This document shows, piece after piece, positions 1-12,175 of a stretch of 64,000 nucleotides of DNA (position 1 is its first letter; every line of letters starts with the position of its first letter). The translations under genes were made by a program, and so were the position numbers. Below the pieces are notes generated by a model, which had not been told where the DNA came from, made no database searches, and was given only the letters and a program-made list of their open reading frames with translations. Origin of the DNA: Melitaea cinxia (taxonomy: Eukaryota; Arthropoda; Insecta; Lepidoptera; Nymphalidae); the NCBI RefSeq assembly GCF_905220565.1, contig NC_059409.1, positions 2,425,501-2,489,500 of the forward strand. Direction: 5' to 3'.

Positions 1-599
1 TTTGCTTTTTTATATATATCATAAATAGGAAGGAATACAATTGAAGTTTTGTTTTAAATATAATAATTTGTTTGTATTTTAGTTCAGTAAGCACGCTTCA
101 AAAAATTGCGTAAAACGAAACAATTAAACTCAATGAATAAAAGTTTTATGAAATTTAATCTAAACTACGGTTTCTGTACAAAATAAATAAAACTTTATAA
201 CCAACAAGTAATATTCAATCGTATTTAAAGCTTCCTATTCATAATATAATATAAAAGTATCAAACTCGGTGAAATATTTGTTGTTTTCTTAGAAAAGTTT
301 ATATAAACGAAAATTCGAAACAGAAGTAAGTGTTCGCAATTTATTCACGGTAAACAAGAATTTGAGATTGAGATATTTAGATAACTGAAACTCGGATTTC
401 CGCGTTTCCAAAATATAAACAATAATTTAATACAGAAACAACACTCCTTAGAAGTTGATAAAATACTTATAACTTTTATATAGGATTAATACAAGCGAAA
501 CATATTAAATTGATAATTACCATCCCTATATATATTAAAATTTTTGACGTGATAACGTCTTATAAATCGATGAATAACAGCTGCACGCACAAAAAAGTG
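1..599. other. AT-rich sequence, no feature seen
   Basis: No open frame, repeat family or RNA-like structure stands out here. Short A and T runs dominate. Confidence 0.6.
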
Positions 600-728
600 T
601 CACGTTCCGCCTGAGCCTGAGGGTACCTACAAGCGAGAGCGCGGAACGAGTGATAGAGAGGCACGATCAGCTCAAACGTTTGTTTGTGACACATTTATCT
701 CTATTCTCCCGACGTCAGAACTAGCAGA
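600..728. repeat. GC-richer patch with short inverted repeat
   Basis: CGTTCCGC at 603-610 is matched by its complement GCGGAACG at 641-648, giving an 8-bp stem around a 30-base loop. The patch carries AGCGAGAGCGCGG and GATAGAGAG runs and is visibly less AT-rich than its surroundings. It could be the end of an old DNA transposon; no second copy close enough to define a family was seen in this window. Confidence 0.3.
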
Positions 729-730
729 TC

Positions 731-1006
731 TTTTTTTATGTAACTAGATCGGCAAACAAGCGTATGGGTCACCTGATGGTAAGCGATTACCGTAGCTTAT
801 AGACGTCTGCAACACCAGAAGCATAGCAAGCGCGTTGCCGACCCCATCTCCAGTTCCTCCCAGGAGCTCTGGTCACTTTACTCACCAACAGGAACACAAC
901 ACTGCTTGAAAACAGTATTATTTAGCTGTGGTCTTCTAAAGGTCGAGGTACTACCCCAGTCGGGCTGCTCCGTATTTTGAGCAGGAAATTTCCTGCTGTG
1001 CCCTAC
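731..1006 (-). repeat. A-family SINE-like repeat, near full length
   Basis: This is the first of at least seven copies of one family in the window. Read on the minus strand the family opens near GGGCACAGCAGG, includes a GCAGGAAATTTCCTGC palindrome and the block CAGCCCGACTGGGGTAGTAC, and closes with CTTGTTTGCCGACCTAGT followed by an A-rich tail, which lies on the left here as TTTTTTTAT. The A-rich end suggests a retroposed element. I found no tRNA-type A and B boxes, so its parent RNA is unknown. A 75-codon frame on its right edge is chance. Confidence 0.8.
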
Positions 1007-1419
1007 CAGTTCGAAATAATTCAGTGATAATAATTCAATGCAATTTATAAAAGTATGCAATTTATCATCAATGTTTATAGACAAAATCGTATACATAAGT
1101 AACAAATAATTTATACATCTATGCCGAAGTCGTAGTAGTAAATAAATTACTCTGAACCTATTAAGGTGCTTAGGATCACTTACTGTTATTCACAAGTATG
1201 AGACAGACGAAGACCCGCAAATTCATAGACGCATGCTCATGTCCTAGTTTATAACTATGTTGAAGAATTTACATACATACATATAATACACTCACATATT
1301 TGCAGTGTATAGTGGGACAATTTATTTGTATATGTGTTTAAGTGAAGTATTATAAAATAATGCATAAAAAAGTTTATACCTAAAAATTCGCAGACTACAT
1401 CTAACTGTAACAGTATCTA
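1007..1419. other. AT-rich spacer, no feature seen
   Basis: Between the A-family repeat and the first Helitron I see only AT-rich sequence with CATACATACATATA-like runs. Confidence 0.5.
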
Positions 1420-3984
1420 TCTATAATATATATAAACGCGAAAGGTCACTCATCACGAAATCTCCAAAACTATAACACATACAAACTTGAAATTTGGCAA
1501 GTAGGCTCCTTATAGGACGTAGACATCCGCTAAGAACGGATTTTGCGAAACTCAACCCCTAAAGGGGTAAAATGGGGGTTGGAAGTTTGTATGAGAGTCC
1601 CATGTTTTTGACGTAAGAGACTTGAAATTTAAAATTTAAGCTCTATAGATAGATGGTGAAAAGGTGTCTAAATAATGTATCTTTAGAAATCAACCCCTTT
1701 TTGGGTTAAAACGGGGGATAGTAGGTCGGCTCACTGATCACGAAATCTCCGAAACTATAACAGTTACAAACTTGAAATTTGGCAGAAAGGCTTCTTATAG
1801 GGCGTAGACATCCGCTAAGAACGAATTTTACAAAATTCGACCCTTAAGGGGGTAAAAAGGGGGTTGGAAGTTTGTATGAAAGTCCCATGTTTTTGAAGTA
1901 AGAGACTTGAAATTTAAAAGGTATACCTTATAGATGACGAGAAGGTGTCCAAATAATGAATCTTTAGAGATCAACTCCCTTTTGGGGTTAAAACGGGGGA
2001 TGGTAGGTTGGCTCACTCATCACGAAGTCTCCGAAACTATAACAGTTACAAACTTGAAATTTGGCAGAAAGGCTCCTTATATGGCGTAGACATCCGCTAA
2101 GAACGAATTTTACGAAATTCGACCCTTAAGGGGGTAAAACGGGGGTTGGAAGTTTGTATGAAAGTCCTATGTTTTTGAAGTAAGAGACTTGAAATTTCAA
2201 ATGTAAGCTCTATAGATAGTGAAAAGGTGTCCAAATAATGTATCTTTAGAAATCAACCCCTTTTTGGGGTTAAAACGGGGGATAGTAGGTTGGCTCACTC
2301 ATCACGAAATCTCCGAAACTATAACAGTTACAAACTTGAAATTTGGCAGAAAGGCTCCTTATAGGGCGTAGACATCCGCTAAGAACGAATTTTACGAAAT
2401 TCGACCCTTAAGGGGGTAAAACGGGGCTTGGAAGTTTGTGTGAAAGTCCCATGTTTTTGAAGTAAGAGACTTGAAATTTAAAATGTATACCTTATAGATG
2501 ATGAGGTGTCCAAATAATGAATCTTTAGAAATCAACTTCCTTTTGGGGTTAAAACGGGGGATGGTAGGTTTACTCACTCATCACGAAATCTCCGAAACTA
2601 TAACACCCACAAACTAGAAATTTGGCACATAGGCTCCTTATAGGGCGTAGACATTTGCTAAGAACGGGTTTTACAAAACTCGACCCCTAAGGGGGTAAAA
2701 CGGGGGTTAGAAGTTTGTATGAAAGTCCTATGTTTTTGAAATTTAATATTTATGCTCTATAGATGGTGAGAAGGTGTCCAAATAATGTATCTTTAGAAAG
2801 CAACTCTCTTTTGGGGTTAAAACGGGGGATGGTAGATTGACTCACTCATCACGAAATCTCCGAAACTATAACAGCTACAAACTTGAAATTTGGCAGGTAG
2901 GTTTCTTATAGGGCGTAGACATCCGCTAAGAACATATTTTACGAAACTCAACCCCTAAGGGGATAAAACGGGGAATGGAAGTTTGTATGAAAGTCCTATG
3001 TTTTTGAAGTAAGAGACTTAAAATTTAAAATGTTTGCTCTTTAGATGGTGAGAAGGTGTTCAATTAATGTATCTTTAGAAATCAACTCCTTTTTGAGGTT
3101 AAAACGGGGGATGGTAGGTTGACTCACTCATCACGAAATCTCCGAAACTAAAACAGCTACAAACTAGAAATTTGGCAAGTAGGTTCCTTATAGGGCGTAG
3201 ACATCCGCTGAGAACGGATTTTTGAAACTCGACCCTTAAAGGGATAAAATGGGGGTTGGAAATTGTATCAAAGTCCTATGTTTTTAAGTAAGAGACTTGA
3301 AATTTAAAATGTATGCTCTATAGATGATGAGAAGATGTCCAAATAATGCATCGTAATATATATATAAAAGAGAAAGGTCACTGACTCACTCATCACGAGA
3401 ACTCAAAAACCGCTAGATGGTCCATCAATCCAGGATGGACAAAGATGAAATTTGGCAGGGAGGTAGATTATACTTAGTGGACGTCCGCTAAGAACGGATT
3501 TTGCGATATTCCCACCGCTAAGGGGGTTTCATTGGGGTTGATAGTTTGTATGAAACATATACAGCCTGAAAATAAAACTAAAAATGTTGTGTATAGAGAG
3601 GTTTTATAAAAATAACTATTAAATTATACTAAATTGTGCCTTTTAAAAAGTTACTCAGTTTGATAAGCATTTCAAGTGACTGAAATAAAAAAAATAATTT
3701 GCGTTAAACATCTTAATAGTAATGCATATCTCCATAACCACGCGAACGTAATCGCGGGTAACAGTTAGTGTATTATAAAACAAAGTCTCCAAAAGTGTAT
3801 GTGATCGATTCGCTCAAAATCTACTGAACGGATTTTCATGCGGTTTCACCAAAGGAGAGGGGGCTTCAAGACGAAGGTTTACGGAACAGATAAGCCGATT
3901 TTGATGAGAGTTTCACTGGAAGTTTGCCAGGAAAACTTTGTGACACACTGATTTAAACGCGGGCGAAGCCGCGGGCACAGCTAG
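1420..3984 (+). mobile_element. Non-autonomous Helitron, copy 1 (with tandem array)
   Basis: The 5' end is A|TCTATAATATATATAAACGC and the 3' end is a GC hairpin (GCGGGCGAAGCCGCGGGC) followed 5 bases later by CTAG|T at 3981-3984. A 5' TC, a 3' hairpin plus CTRR and insertion between A and T are the known marks of Helitrons, which transpose by rolling circle and make no target duplication. The 5' two thirds is a tandem array of seven monomers of about 280 bp. The 3' third is single-copy within the element and contains an old internal 5'-end-like sequence near 3358. There is no Rep/helicase frame, so it would need an enzyme from elsewhere. Confidence 0.88.
1446..3352 (+). repeat. Tandem array of ~280-bp monomers in Helitron copy 1
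   Basis: The phrase ATCACGAAATCTCCGAAACT starts monomers at about 1451, 1737, 2021, 2300, 2580, 2848 and 3130, a period of 265-285 bp. Each monomer contains GACATCCGCTAAGAACG, a CCCCTAAGGGGGTAAAACGG block and CTTTAGAAATCAACTCC. The monomers at 1737, 2021 and 2300 share private variants (GGCAGAAAGGCT, CGACCCTTAAGG), a sign of local homogenisation. Two minus-strand frames of about 60 codons are the same monomer frame repeated and are not genes. Confidence 0.9.
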
Positions 3985-6803
3985 TAATATATATAAACGC
4001 GAAAGGTCATTCATCACGAAATCTCCGAAACTATAACACCTACAAACTTGAAATTTGGCAGGTAGGTTCCTTATAAGACGTAGGCATCCGCTAAGAACGG
4101 ATTTTACGAAACTCGACCCCTAAGGGGGTGAAATGGGGGTTGCAAGTTCGTATGAACGTCCTATGATTTTGAAGTAAGAGACTTGAAATTTAAAATGTAT
4201 GCTCTATAGATGATGAGAAGGTGTTCAAATAATATATCTTTAGAAATCAACTCCCTTTTGGGGTTAAAACGGGGGATGGTAGGTTTACTCACTCACCATG
4301 AAATCTCCGAAACTATAACACCTAAAAACTTGAAATTTGGCAGATAGGCTCCTTATAGGGCGTAAACATTCGCTAAGAACGGGTTTTACGAAATTCGACC
4401 CCTAGAGGGATAAAACGGGGGTTGAAAGTTTCTATGAAAGTCCTATGTTTTTGAAGTAAACGACTTGAAATTTAAAATGTATGCTCCATAGATGGTGAGG
4501 AGGTCTCTAGAGAATGTATCTTTAGAAATCAACTCCCTTTCGGGGTTAAAACGGGGATGGTACATTGACTCATTCATCACGAAATCTCTGAAACTATAAC
4601 AGCTGCAAATTTGACGTTTGATAGGTAGGTTCCTTATAGAGCGTAAACATCCGCTAAGAACAAATTTTACGAAACTCGACCCCTAAGGGGATAAAACGGG
4701 GGTTGGAAGTTTGTACAAAAGTCCTATGTTTTTGAAGTAAGAGACTTGAAATTTAAAGTGTATGCTCTATAGATGGTGAGGAGGTGTCCAAATAATGTAT
4801 ATTTAGAAATCAACTCCTTTTTGGGGTTAAAACGGGGGTTCGTTGGTTGACTCACTGATCACGAAATCTCCAAAACTATAACACTTACAAACTTGAAATG
4901 TAGCAGGTAGGCTCCTTATAGATCGTAGACATCCGCTAAGAACGGATTTTACGAAACTCGACCCCTAAGGGAGTAAAACGGGGGTTGGAAGTTTGTATGA
5001 AAGTCCTATGTTTTTGAAGTAAACGACTTGAAGTTTAAAATGTATGCTCTATAGATGGTGAGGAGGTGTCCAAACAATATATCTTTAGAAATCAACTCCT
5101 TTTTGGGGTTAAAACGGGGGATGGTAGGTTTACTCACTCACCACGAAATCTCCGAAACTATAACACCTAAAAACTTGAAACTTGGCAGATAGGCTCCTTA
5201 TAGGGCGTAAACATTCGTTAAGAACGGGTTTTACGAAATTCGACCCCTAGAGGGGTAAAACGGGGGTTGAAAGTTTGTATGAAAGTCCTATGTTTTTGAA
5301 GTAAACGACTTGAAATTTAAAGTGTATGGTCTATGGATGGTGAGGAGGTGTCCAAATAATGTATATTTAGAACTCAACTCCTTTTTGGGGTTAAAACGGG
5401 GGTTCGTAGGTTGACTCACTGATCACGAAATCTCCAAAACTATAACACTTACAAACTTGAAATTTAGCAGGTAGGCTCCTTATAGATCATAGACATCCGC
5501 TAAGAACGGATTTTACGAAACTCGACCCCTAAGGGAGTAAAACGGGGGTTGGAAGTTTGTATGAAAGTCTTATGTTTTTGAAGTAAACGACTCTTTAGAT
5601 GGTGAGGAGGTGTCCAAACAATGTATCTTTAGAAATCAACTCCTTTTTGGGGTTAACACGGGGGATGGTAGATTGACTCATTCATCACGAAATCTCCGAA
5701 ACTATAACAGCTACAAATTTGACATTTGATAGGTAGGTTTCTTATAGGGCTTAAACATCCGCTAAGAACAAATTTTACGAAACTCGACCCCTAAGGGGGT
5801 GAAATGGGGGTTGCAAGTTAGTATGAACGTCCTATGATTTTGAAGTTAGAGACTTGAAATTTAAAATGTATGCTCCATAGATGGCGAGGAGGTCTCTAAA
5901 CAATGTATCTTTAGAAATCAACTACCTTTCGGGGTTAAAACGGGGGATGGTACATTGACTCATTCATCACGAAATCCCCGAAACTATAACAGCTACAAAT
6001 TTGACATTTGATAGGTAGGTTCCTTATAGAGCGTAAACATCCGCTAAGAACAAATTTTACGAAACTCGACCCCTAAGGGGATAAAACGGGGGTTGGAAAT
6101 TTGTATGAAAGTTCTATGTCTTTGAAGTAAGAGACTTGAAATTTAATATATATGCTCTATAGATGGTGAGGAGGTGTCCAAATAATACATCGTAATCTAT
6201 ATATATAAAAGAGAAAGGTCACTGACTCACTCATCACGAGAACCCAAAAACAGCTGGAAGGTCCATCCATCTAGGATGGATAAAGATGAAATTTGGCAAG
6301 GAGGTAGATTATAGTTAGTAGATAATAGTAGTAGAGTAGAGAGATTTAGCGATATTCCACCGCTAAGGGGGTTTAATTGGGGTTGATAGTTTGTATGAAA
6401 CATATACAGCCTGAAAATAAAACTAAAAATGTGGTGTATAGAGAGGTTTTATAAAAACAAGTATTAAATTATACTAAATTGTGCCTTTTAAAAAGTTACT
6501 CAGTGTGATAAGTATTTCAAGTGACTGAAATAAAAAAAATGCGTTAAACATCTTAATAGCAATGCATATCTTCATAACCACGCGGATGTAGTCGCGGGCA
6601 ACAGTTAGTGTATTATAAAACAAAGTCCCCAAAAGTGTATGTGATCGATTTCCTCAAAATCTACTGAACGGATTTTCATGCGGTTCAAGAGGAAGGTTTA
6701 CGGAACGGCTAAGCCGATTATAATGAGAGTTTAACTGGAAGTGTGCCGGGAAAACTTTGTGACACACTGATTTCAACGCGGGCGAAGCCGCGGGCACAGC
6801 TAG
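3985..6803 (+). mobile_element. Non-autonomous Helitron, copy 2, joined directly to copy 1
   Basis: It starts immediately after the CTAG of copy 1 with TAATATATATAAACGCGAAA, which is the family's 5' end lacking its first TCTA. It ends with the same GC hairpin and CTAG at 6800-6803 followed by T. It holds eight array monomers (near 4013, 4296, 4576, 4857, 5140, 5415, 5692, 5968) and then the internal A|TCTATATATATAAAAGAG start at 6196 that begins the single-copy 3' part. The missing 5' TC means this copy probably cannot be processed alone at its left end. Confidence 0.85.
4009..6191 (+). repeat. Tandem array of ~280-bp monomers in Helitron copy 2
   Basis: Eight monomers fall into subtypes. 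Those at 4296 and 5140 share ACACCTAAAAACTTGAAA and CCCCTAGAGGG. Those at 4857 and 5415 share GATCACGAAATCTCCAAAAC and TTATAGATC. Those at 4576, 5692 and 5968 share GATAGGTAGGTT and AGAACAAATTTTACG. The order is therefore about x-B-C-D-B-D-C-C. Each monomer also looks like two related halves of about 140 bp. Confidence 0.85.
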
Positions 6804-6804
6804 T

Positions 6805-9800
6805 AATAATAAATAAATAAAAATAATATATTGTTATTTAGAAAGATACAAATATCACGACAGTAAGTCAATACGGTGTCGACAGTTCTAAAAGAATGCG
6901 ATTACATGTATCGACGATAGTTGAACTTATTCTTGGTTTGTATGTGTGAGTGTTATTTTGAATGTGCACGTTGGGTTTTTGTTACAGCGAGGTCTGAACT
7001 CACTCAACTTCACTCACTTCAAGCAAAAAGTGTCTTATTGTTTTTTATGAGATTTTTGCATATTTTTTTTATTAAGAAAACGATGTATGCTATTTCTATT
7101 AACTTATATTACTTCCAATTCTAATCAATCTATGCATTTGTGTAAATACTATTTTGTCAACAACAATACAAAGTATTCACTCTACCCTCTTTAAAATACA
7201 CGGATAGTGTATGGTATCTTTTTGCATTTTGTTTAAAAATTGAATGAATCATTAAAAAAAAAAGTATAAATAGCATAGTTGATAGTTTGCATTGATATTA
7301 GTTAGCAATTTGAATTAAATAAATGTGTTTATTTTATTTCACTAAAATTGAAATTTAAACTTTGAAATTGTTTATGTGTTTCAAATTCATTCTAATTGTA
7401 TGTTTAACATTTTATAAATTACTTTCAAATATAAATTTATTTACAAAAATAAAACAAAAAACTGTTTAAATCAATTAATATTACGTATATTGACCTAAAA
7501 TAAGTGACAGAAACATTGGATCAATAAAAAATATTTTATGTTAATGAAAATGAAAAATGTTTAATACTCGGATAGCAAAAGATCCATAGTTTTTAGTAAA
7601 AACTAAAAGCTTCATATCTAGTGTTAGTAGTTTATAACTAAAATTAAGTAATATATAGCATAGATTAAGCTATAATTTAAACTTGGTTAGAGCAATTTCC
7701 AGCGTTACACAAAGAAGTATGTATGCAGGTTCTAACTTTAAAAATGATTACCGTAATATTTAAAATTACAGATTATATTTGACTCTTTCTCGCAAGACAC
7801 GTTGCGTCTCTCTCTATCTCAGTTTTTCACTATTGATATTTTTGTCATACCACTGGCCTTACATTGTTTACTTAAAGAGTAAACTTCGATATAGGTAAAC
7901 CTCTTTCTTCAAAATAGTTTCTAATACTCCAACTCTTTTAGGACAATTTCAAGCTACAAATATATGTGAATTAAAAATCCCTTCTTTCTCTGAAAGCGTT
8001 TGAAAAGGAGATTAGACTAAAAATACACGCAGACTAAGCAGAGGCCTAACGACTTAAACACGAGTCGTCATCATAAAGTACTTAACGTCGTAAATGTGAT
8101 AAAAATGTCAGATGTCGCGTTAATTCCAGAAGTTTCTCAAGAAGTTGAACGTGAAAAATGAAGTTCAGTGACTCAAAATATGGGTGTCTAATTCACAACT
8201 TGCAAGCAGCGCGCGAGAAATAGGGTGAACAAGCTGACGGGATGTCAAGGATTATTTTTATTTTTATTTAATTTAAGTGTTTTTTATTTTTTAATTAATT
8301 TTTTATATTTTCATAATTAATTAATCTATATTTTCATAATGTAGACTATTCTTTGGCCATGTTTTGTATTGTAATAGTTTCAAACGACGTTATTGCTATT
8401 AAAAAAAAACAGACGGCTTAATTTTTTTTTTTTTTTAATAAATTATAATGTTTATCAAATTTCTGTTCAAGGCATCCTTTTTTACGTATAAAATTTTTTA
8501 TTTTATTAACAAGATAAGTGACACATATTACAAATATTTTAAATTAATATTAATAATGTACAAATGGTTTTTTTTTAATCTTAAGTTAAAACCACCGCAC
8601 AACGTAACACTTGTAGGTCTGAAGGGGTATCGTAATTGCGTGTTCAAAATGCTACTTTTCATCAATCATATCATCAGATATAATGCCCTAAAGGGAAACA
8701 TCTAACGCCGACTTCTATATTCGTCCGTTAAGACTCCTGCCGAAATAATATAAGTATAAAGGATACATTTGAGATAAGCATAGCCCTCTTACACTTTGTA
8801 ACGCACTCGAGCAGAAAACTCACGGGTCTATTTCACCAAGCTAAATTTACCAGGCATGTTAGAGTTGATTGGCTTAGTTTGTAAAGTTAGCGAGTGACTC
8901 GCCGCTACAAACTCGGCAGCTAGCTATCCATCCACCACACAGTAAATAAGACCTATGGTCTTGAAGACAAAGCTATATTTGAAGTTTTTAAGTGAATAGC
9001 CGCATATATGGACTTCAGAAGGCCGATTTAGAGAGCTGTTAAATATGTTTATTTTATTAGATATACAATTATATTACTCTAATGAAAAGTTTATTTTGCT
9101 TCAGTAGATTCGATATTACCTAATTACTTATAACATCTTTAGAAAATTATTCTGATGCCCTTTTAAAAATCTGTTCTAGAACTAGGCCAGAACTCCAAAA
9201 CTCCTGTGTGTAAAAGTAGTACAATTTTACCATACAAGAGTGAGAACAGAGATGGAATCTTACGCATTTCGTGTTTCTAACATCAAAGCAAAGCTATTGC
9301 ACGCCATGAATAATTTACTTCTTGCTTTCAAATCTTTGAACACATTCCCTTGCAGTAATTGTAATTCAATTGCTGATACGTGTTTTCATTTGACTAACTT
9401 CACTTTTACATGAACTACTCTTTTCCGAGAATTTCCAGAGGTGACAGATTTTCTATTTCGTAGAACTAAATTTTTTTAACAATAAACCAGAAAAAAACTC
9501 AATCTTACAAAGTACTTATTTGAAAGACTGAAAATGAGAGACTACTGCTACAGAGGATACTAATTAATTATTATATAGCAGCTTCGCGTAAATTGTCGTT
9601 ATTTTGACCAAGATACAAATAATACAATATATAAAACTACGTGAAAAAAGATATTAATTCAAATATTTATACCCCCTAGAACGCGGTAATGTTCACTAAC
9701 TTGCCGTGAAGCTAGCAGCAATGAGATGAGTTCAGGCAGTTTCTGTCAACATTTATCTATCTCTATATTAGTTTTTAAATACTTTCGAGTTATTTCCATA

Positions 9801-9887
9801 ACATAAGTATTTTAAAAATATTTAAAAATTTACAGAATTTTTTTTATATTTTATTATTTATATTATTATTTAACTGAGTTAGGGCAC
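6805..9887. other. AT-rich sequence, no supported gene
   Basis: Frames of 67 and 85 codons near 6921 and 8448 are rich in Phe, Ile, Tyr and Lys, as expected from chance reading of AT-rich DNA. Long T and A runs occur near 8266-8330 and 8400-8440. I see no known repeat, tRNA or splice-bounded exon. Confidence 0.55.
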
Positions 9888-10147
9888 AGCAGGAAACTTC
9901 CTGCTCAAAATATTTAGGAGCCCGACTGGGGTAGTATCTCGACCTTACTGAAGATCACAGCTCAATAAAGCTCAAGCAGTGATGTGTTACTGTTGGTGAG
10001 TAAGGTGACCAGAGCTCCTGGGGGGAATGAGGAATAGGGTTGGCAACGCATTTGCGATGCTTCTGGTGTTGCAGACGTCTATAAGCTGTGGTAATTGCTT
10101 ACCATCAAGTGAGCCGTACGCTTGTTTGCCGACTTAGTTACATAAAA
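9888..10147 (+). repeat. A-family SINE-like repeat
   Basis: It begins AGGGCACAGCAGGAAACTTC and ends TTGCCGACTTAGTTACATAA followed by an A run. It has the family blocks CCCGACTGGGGTAGTA and GACCAGAGCTCCTGGGGG in order. It lies in the opposite orientation to the copy at 0.7 kb. Confidence 0.8.
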
Positions 10148-10562
10148 AAATATAGGTACATAATTATAAAAAACCATGGTTACCTTAACTCAACGGGAGC
10201 GTCACGTTCCAACATCCGCGACGTACAAAATCAAAAGCACTTTGAGTTCAACTTGGTTGGTTCATGAATAAATTTGCAGGTTGTTTTCAACGTTTGAGCG
10301 CATCCCCTTTGCTGTGCAAGCGTTTCAATTGTTGACACGCATATTCATTGGTTTGCGAGTGGTAACTGTTCGGGAACTAAGATTTGTAAAACAATAGCTT
10401 TTAATTAGATGTTTGCTTTAAGACAGATTAAACGGAAATAGTTCGTCAATATAATAATCTAATGTTATGTATACTGCCTTTTGTAATTATAAAAATTAAG
10501 ATTTTTTAGATTTAAACCTTAATATAATAGGCTTTTTAACAAACTGCCTTAAACAAAATTCT

Positions 10563-10720
10563 TTTTTTTTATATCACTAGGTCAGCAAACAAACGTACGG
10601 CTCACCTGATGGTAAGAGATTACCGTATCATATAGACGCCTGCAACCTATGATCTTCTGTAAGGTCGAGGTACTACCCCAGTCGGGCTGTTCCATAATTT
10701 GAGCAGGATTCTATCTTCGT
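10563..10720 (-). repeat. A-family repeat, internally deleted
   Basis: The left end (ATATCACTAGGTCAGCAAAC, CTCACCTGATGGTAAG) is present, then the sequence jumps near 10650 to the distal block GTAAGGTCGAGGTACTACCC and stops at GAGCAGG. The middle of the family, including the GAGCTCTGGTCACC region, is missing. This is a deletion derivative. Confidence 0.7.
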
Positions 10721-11783
10721 TGACTCTTTTTCTCTTTTCAAATATTACTTTTATATTATTTAAGGATACGATAAGATAAACCCTTTCTGGCCTGCACATT
10801 TAAAAATAACACCAAAAGCCTAACCTACTAATAACACTAGCATTTTAGACTCATCTGAGATATAATACCGCAAACTTTTCAAGAGTAAAGACAGACTTAA
10901 ACATATACTTGAAGCTTAACAGCTTTAATGGCAAAGCACTTTGGATGAGAGAGGCTTCAGATAGACCATAATTTCTGAAATGATCTTAATGTTTCTCGAA
11001 TATTTAAGACCATACTACTATTACAAATGTGTAATATTTTGAAATTTAGTGTAACAATTTAATAAAAAATGTCAAGTGATTTTCGAAACAAAGTAACTTC
11101 GGACAGGGGCTATACATTTGTCATACATAAATTTCAAGTAGGTGCATTTTTTTTAGTATTTGTATACAACATTTTCAATATTTAAACGAATAAAAGCTTA
11201 TTTTCACTAAAAAAGATAACACTACTTAACATGAAACTTATAATAAAAACGCTAACTGTAATATAATGAAAAGGAGTAAATAGCCTATTAGGTTTTTTCT
11301 TTGTAAAGAGAGCAACCATCACAGAAGTGGTTTACAAAATACCGCTCAATAGCTTGATGAAAATTTTAAGCCTTATTACTAGAAAGTGTAAGACCATTTT
11401 GGAATGTCGTAACTCTATCAGGTGTTCTAATTGCTTACCTAAGAGCACTGAAGTACCGAGTTTATTCTTTGAAGATATCTCTTAAGTAATAGGTACTTGA
11501 ATGCATATTTTGTGATCATAATGAAAGTTCATTTCATATAAATGTAATGTAAAAACGATCGTCTGTTTGATTTTATTTGCCCTTTTTAGGATCACATTTT
11601 TTATTTTTATTTTATTTGTTTTTATTGTATGATCACAAAATTCATTCCAATATCTGTTGCTTAACTTACGACTTCCATTTATATGGCTTGAAAGCTGATA
11701 ATTTTGAGTTCTATTCTAGTCCGCAATCGCTGTATTTAAGTAATTTTGATAAAATATTCGCCTCTAGCAGACAGAAATCGAGC
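10721..11783. other. AT-rich spacer, no feature seen
   Basis: No repeat family in this window matches this stretch. A 133-codon frame starting at 11577 runs into the long inverted end of the adjacent transposon and is not convincing as a gene. Confidence 0.5.
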
Positions 11784-11999
11784 CCGCTACTTAGTCTGGT
11801 CAATTTAGACATTCGAAGCTACATAAATTTACAACAAGCTGAAAATCGGCGAAATCGTTCAAAATATAATTATAAATTTAAATTTAAAGTTCCCCATCTT
11901 TTCCCTGTATGGAAATTTTTTAATTCAAGGTCAAAGGTAAAAAAAAATGAGTTTTTTGCGATTTTCAGCAAAAGGTAAGTTTTATCGGCCATTCTCCGA
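11784..11999 (+). repeat. Left terminal inverted repeat of the 12-14.5 kb transposon
   Basis: The core 11825-11877 matches the complement of 14475-14528 with about three differences over 53 bases. Before it, AGTCTGGTCAATTTAGAC matches the complement of the right AATTTGACCGGACT. After it, AAGTTCCCCATC and CGGCCATTCTCCGATT match the complements of GGATGGGGAACC and AATTGGAGAATGACCG. The left arm has about 45 extra bases near 11900-11980. Confidence 0.75.
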
Positions 12000-12175
12000 T
12001 TAGCAAATTTTTCGTGTCCGGGCTTGTTTAAACCGTAATATCATCATATTCAATCATGCACTTTTTTATATATTTTAGATAGCATCCGTACCTAGCTGTA
12101 AAAAAAATATTGGCTTCTGTTTTAAGTAATTAAGACTAAATTAATTTAACTTATGTTCAAAAAACCTCTGTTCTC

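Noticed and set aside
1828..2577. Two similar minus-strand frames of about 60 codons
   Set aside because: They are the same frame in adjacent tandem monomers of a Helitron array, not a gene family.
1446..6191. Long repeat array as a centromeric satellite
   Set aside because: The arrays are bounded by Helitron ends and recur at 34, 37 and 57 kb in the same context, so they are internal parts of mobile elements.
11577..11978. 133-codon plus-strand frame
   Set aside because: Its second half is the long inverted end of the transposon at 11784-14576, and its first half is low-complexity Phe/Leu-rich sequence.
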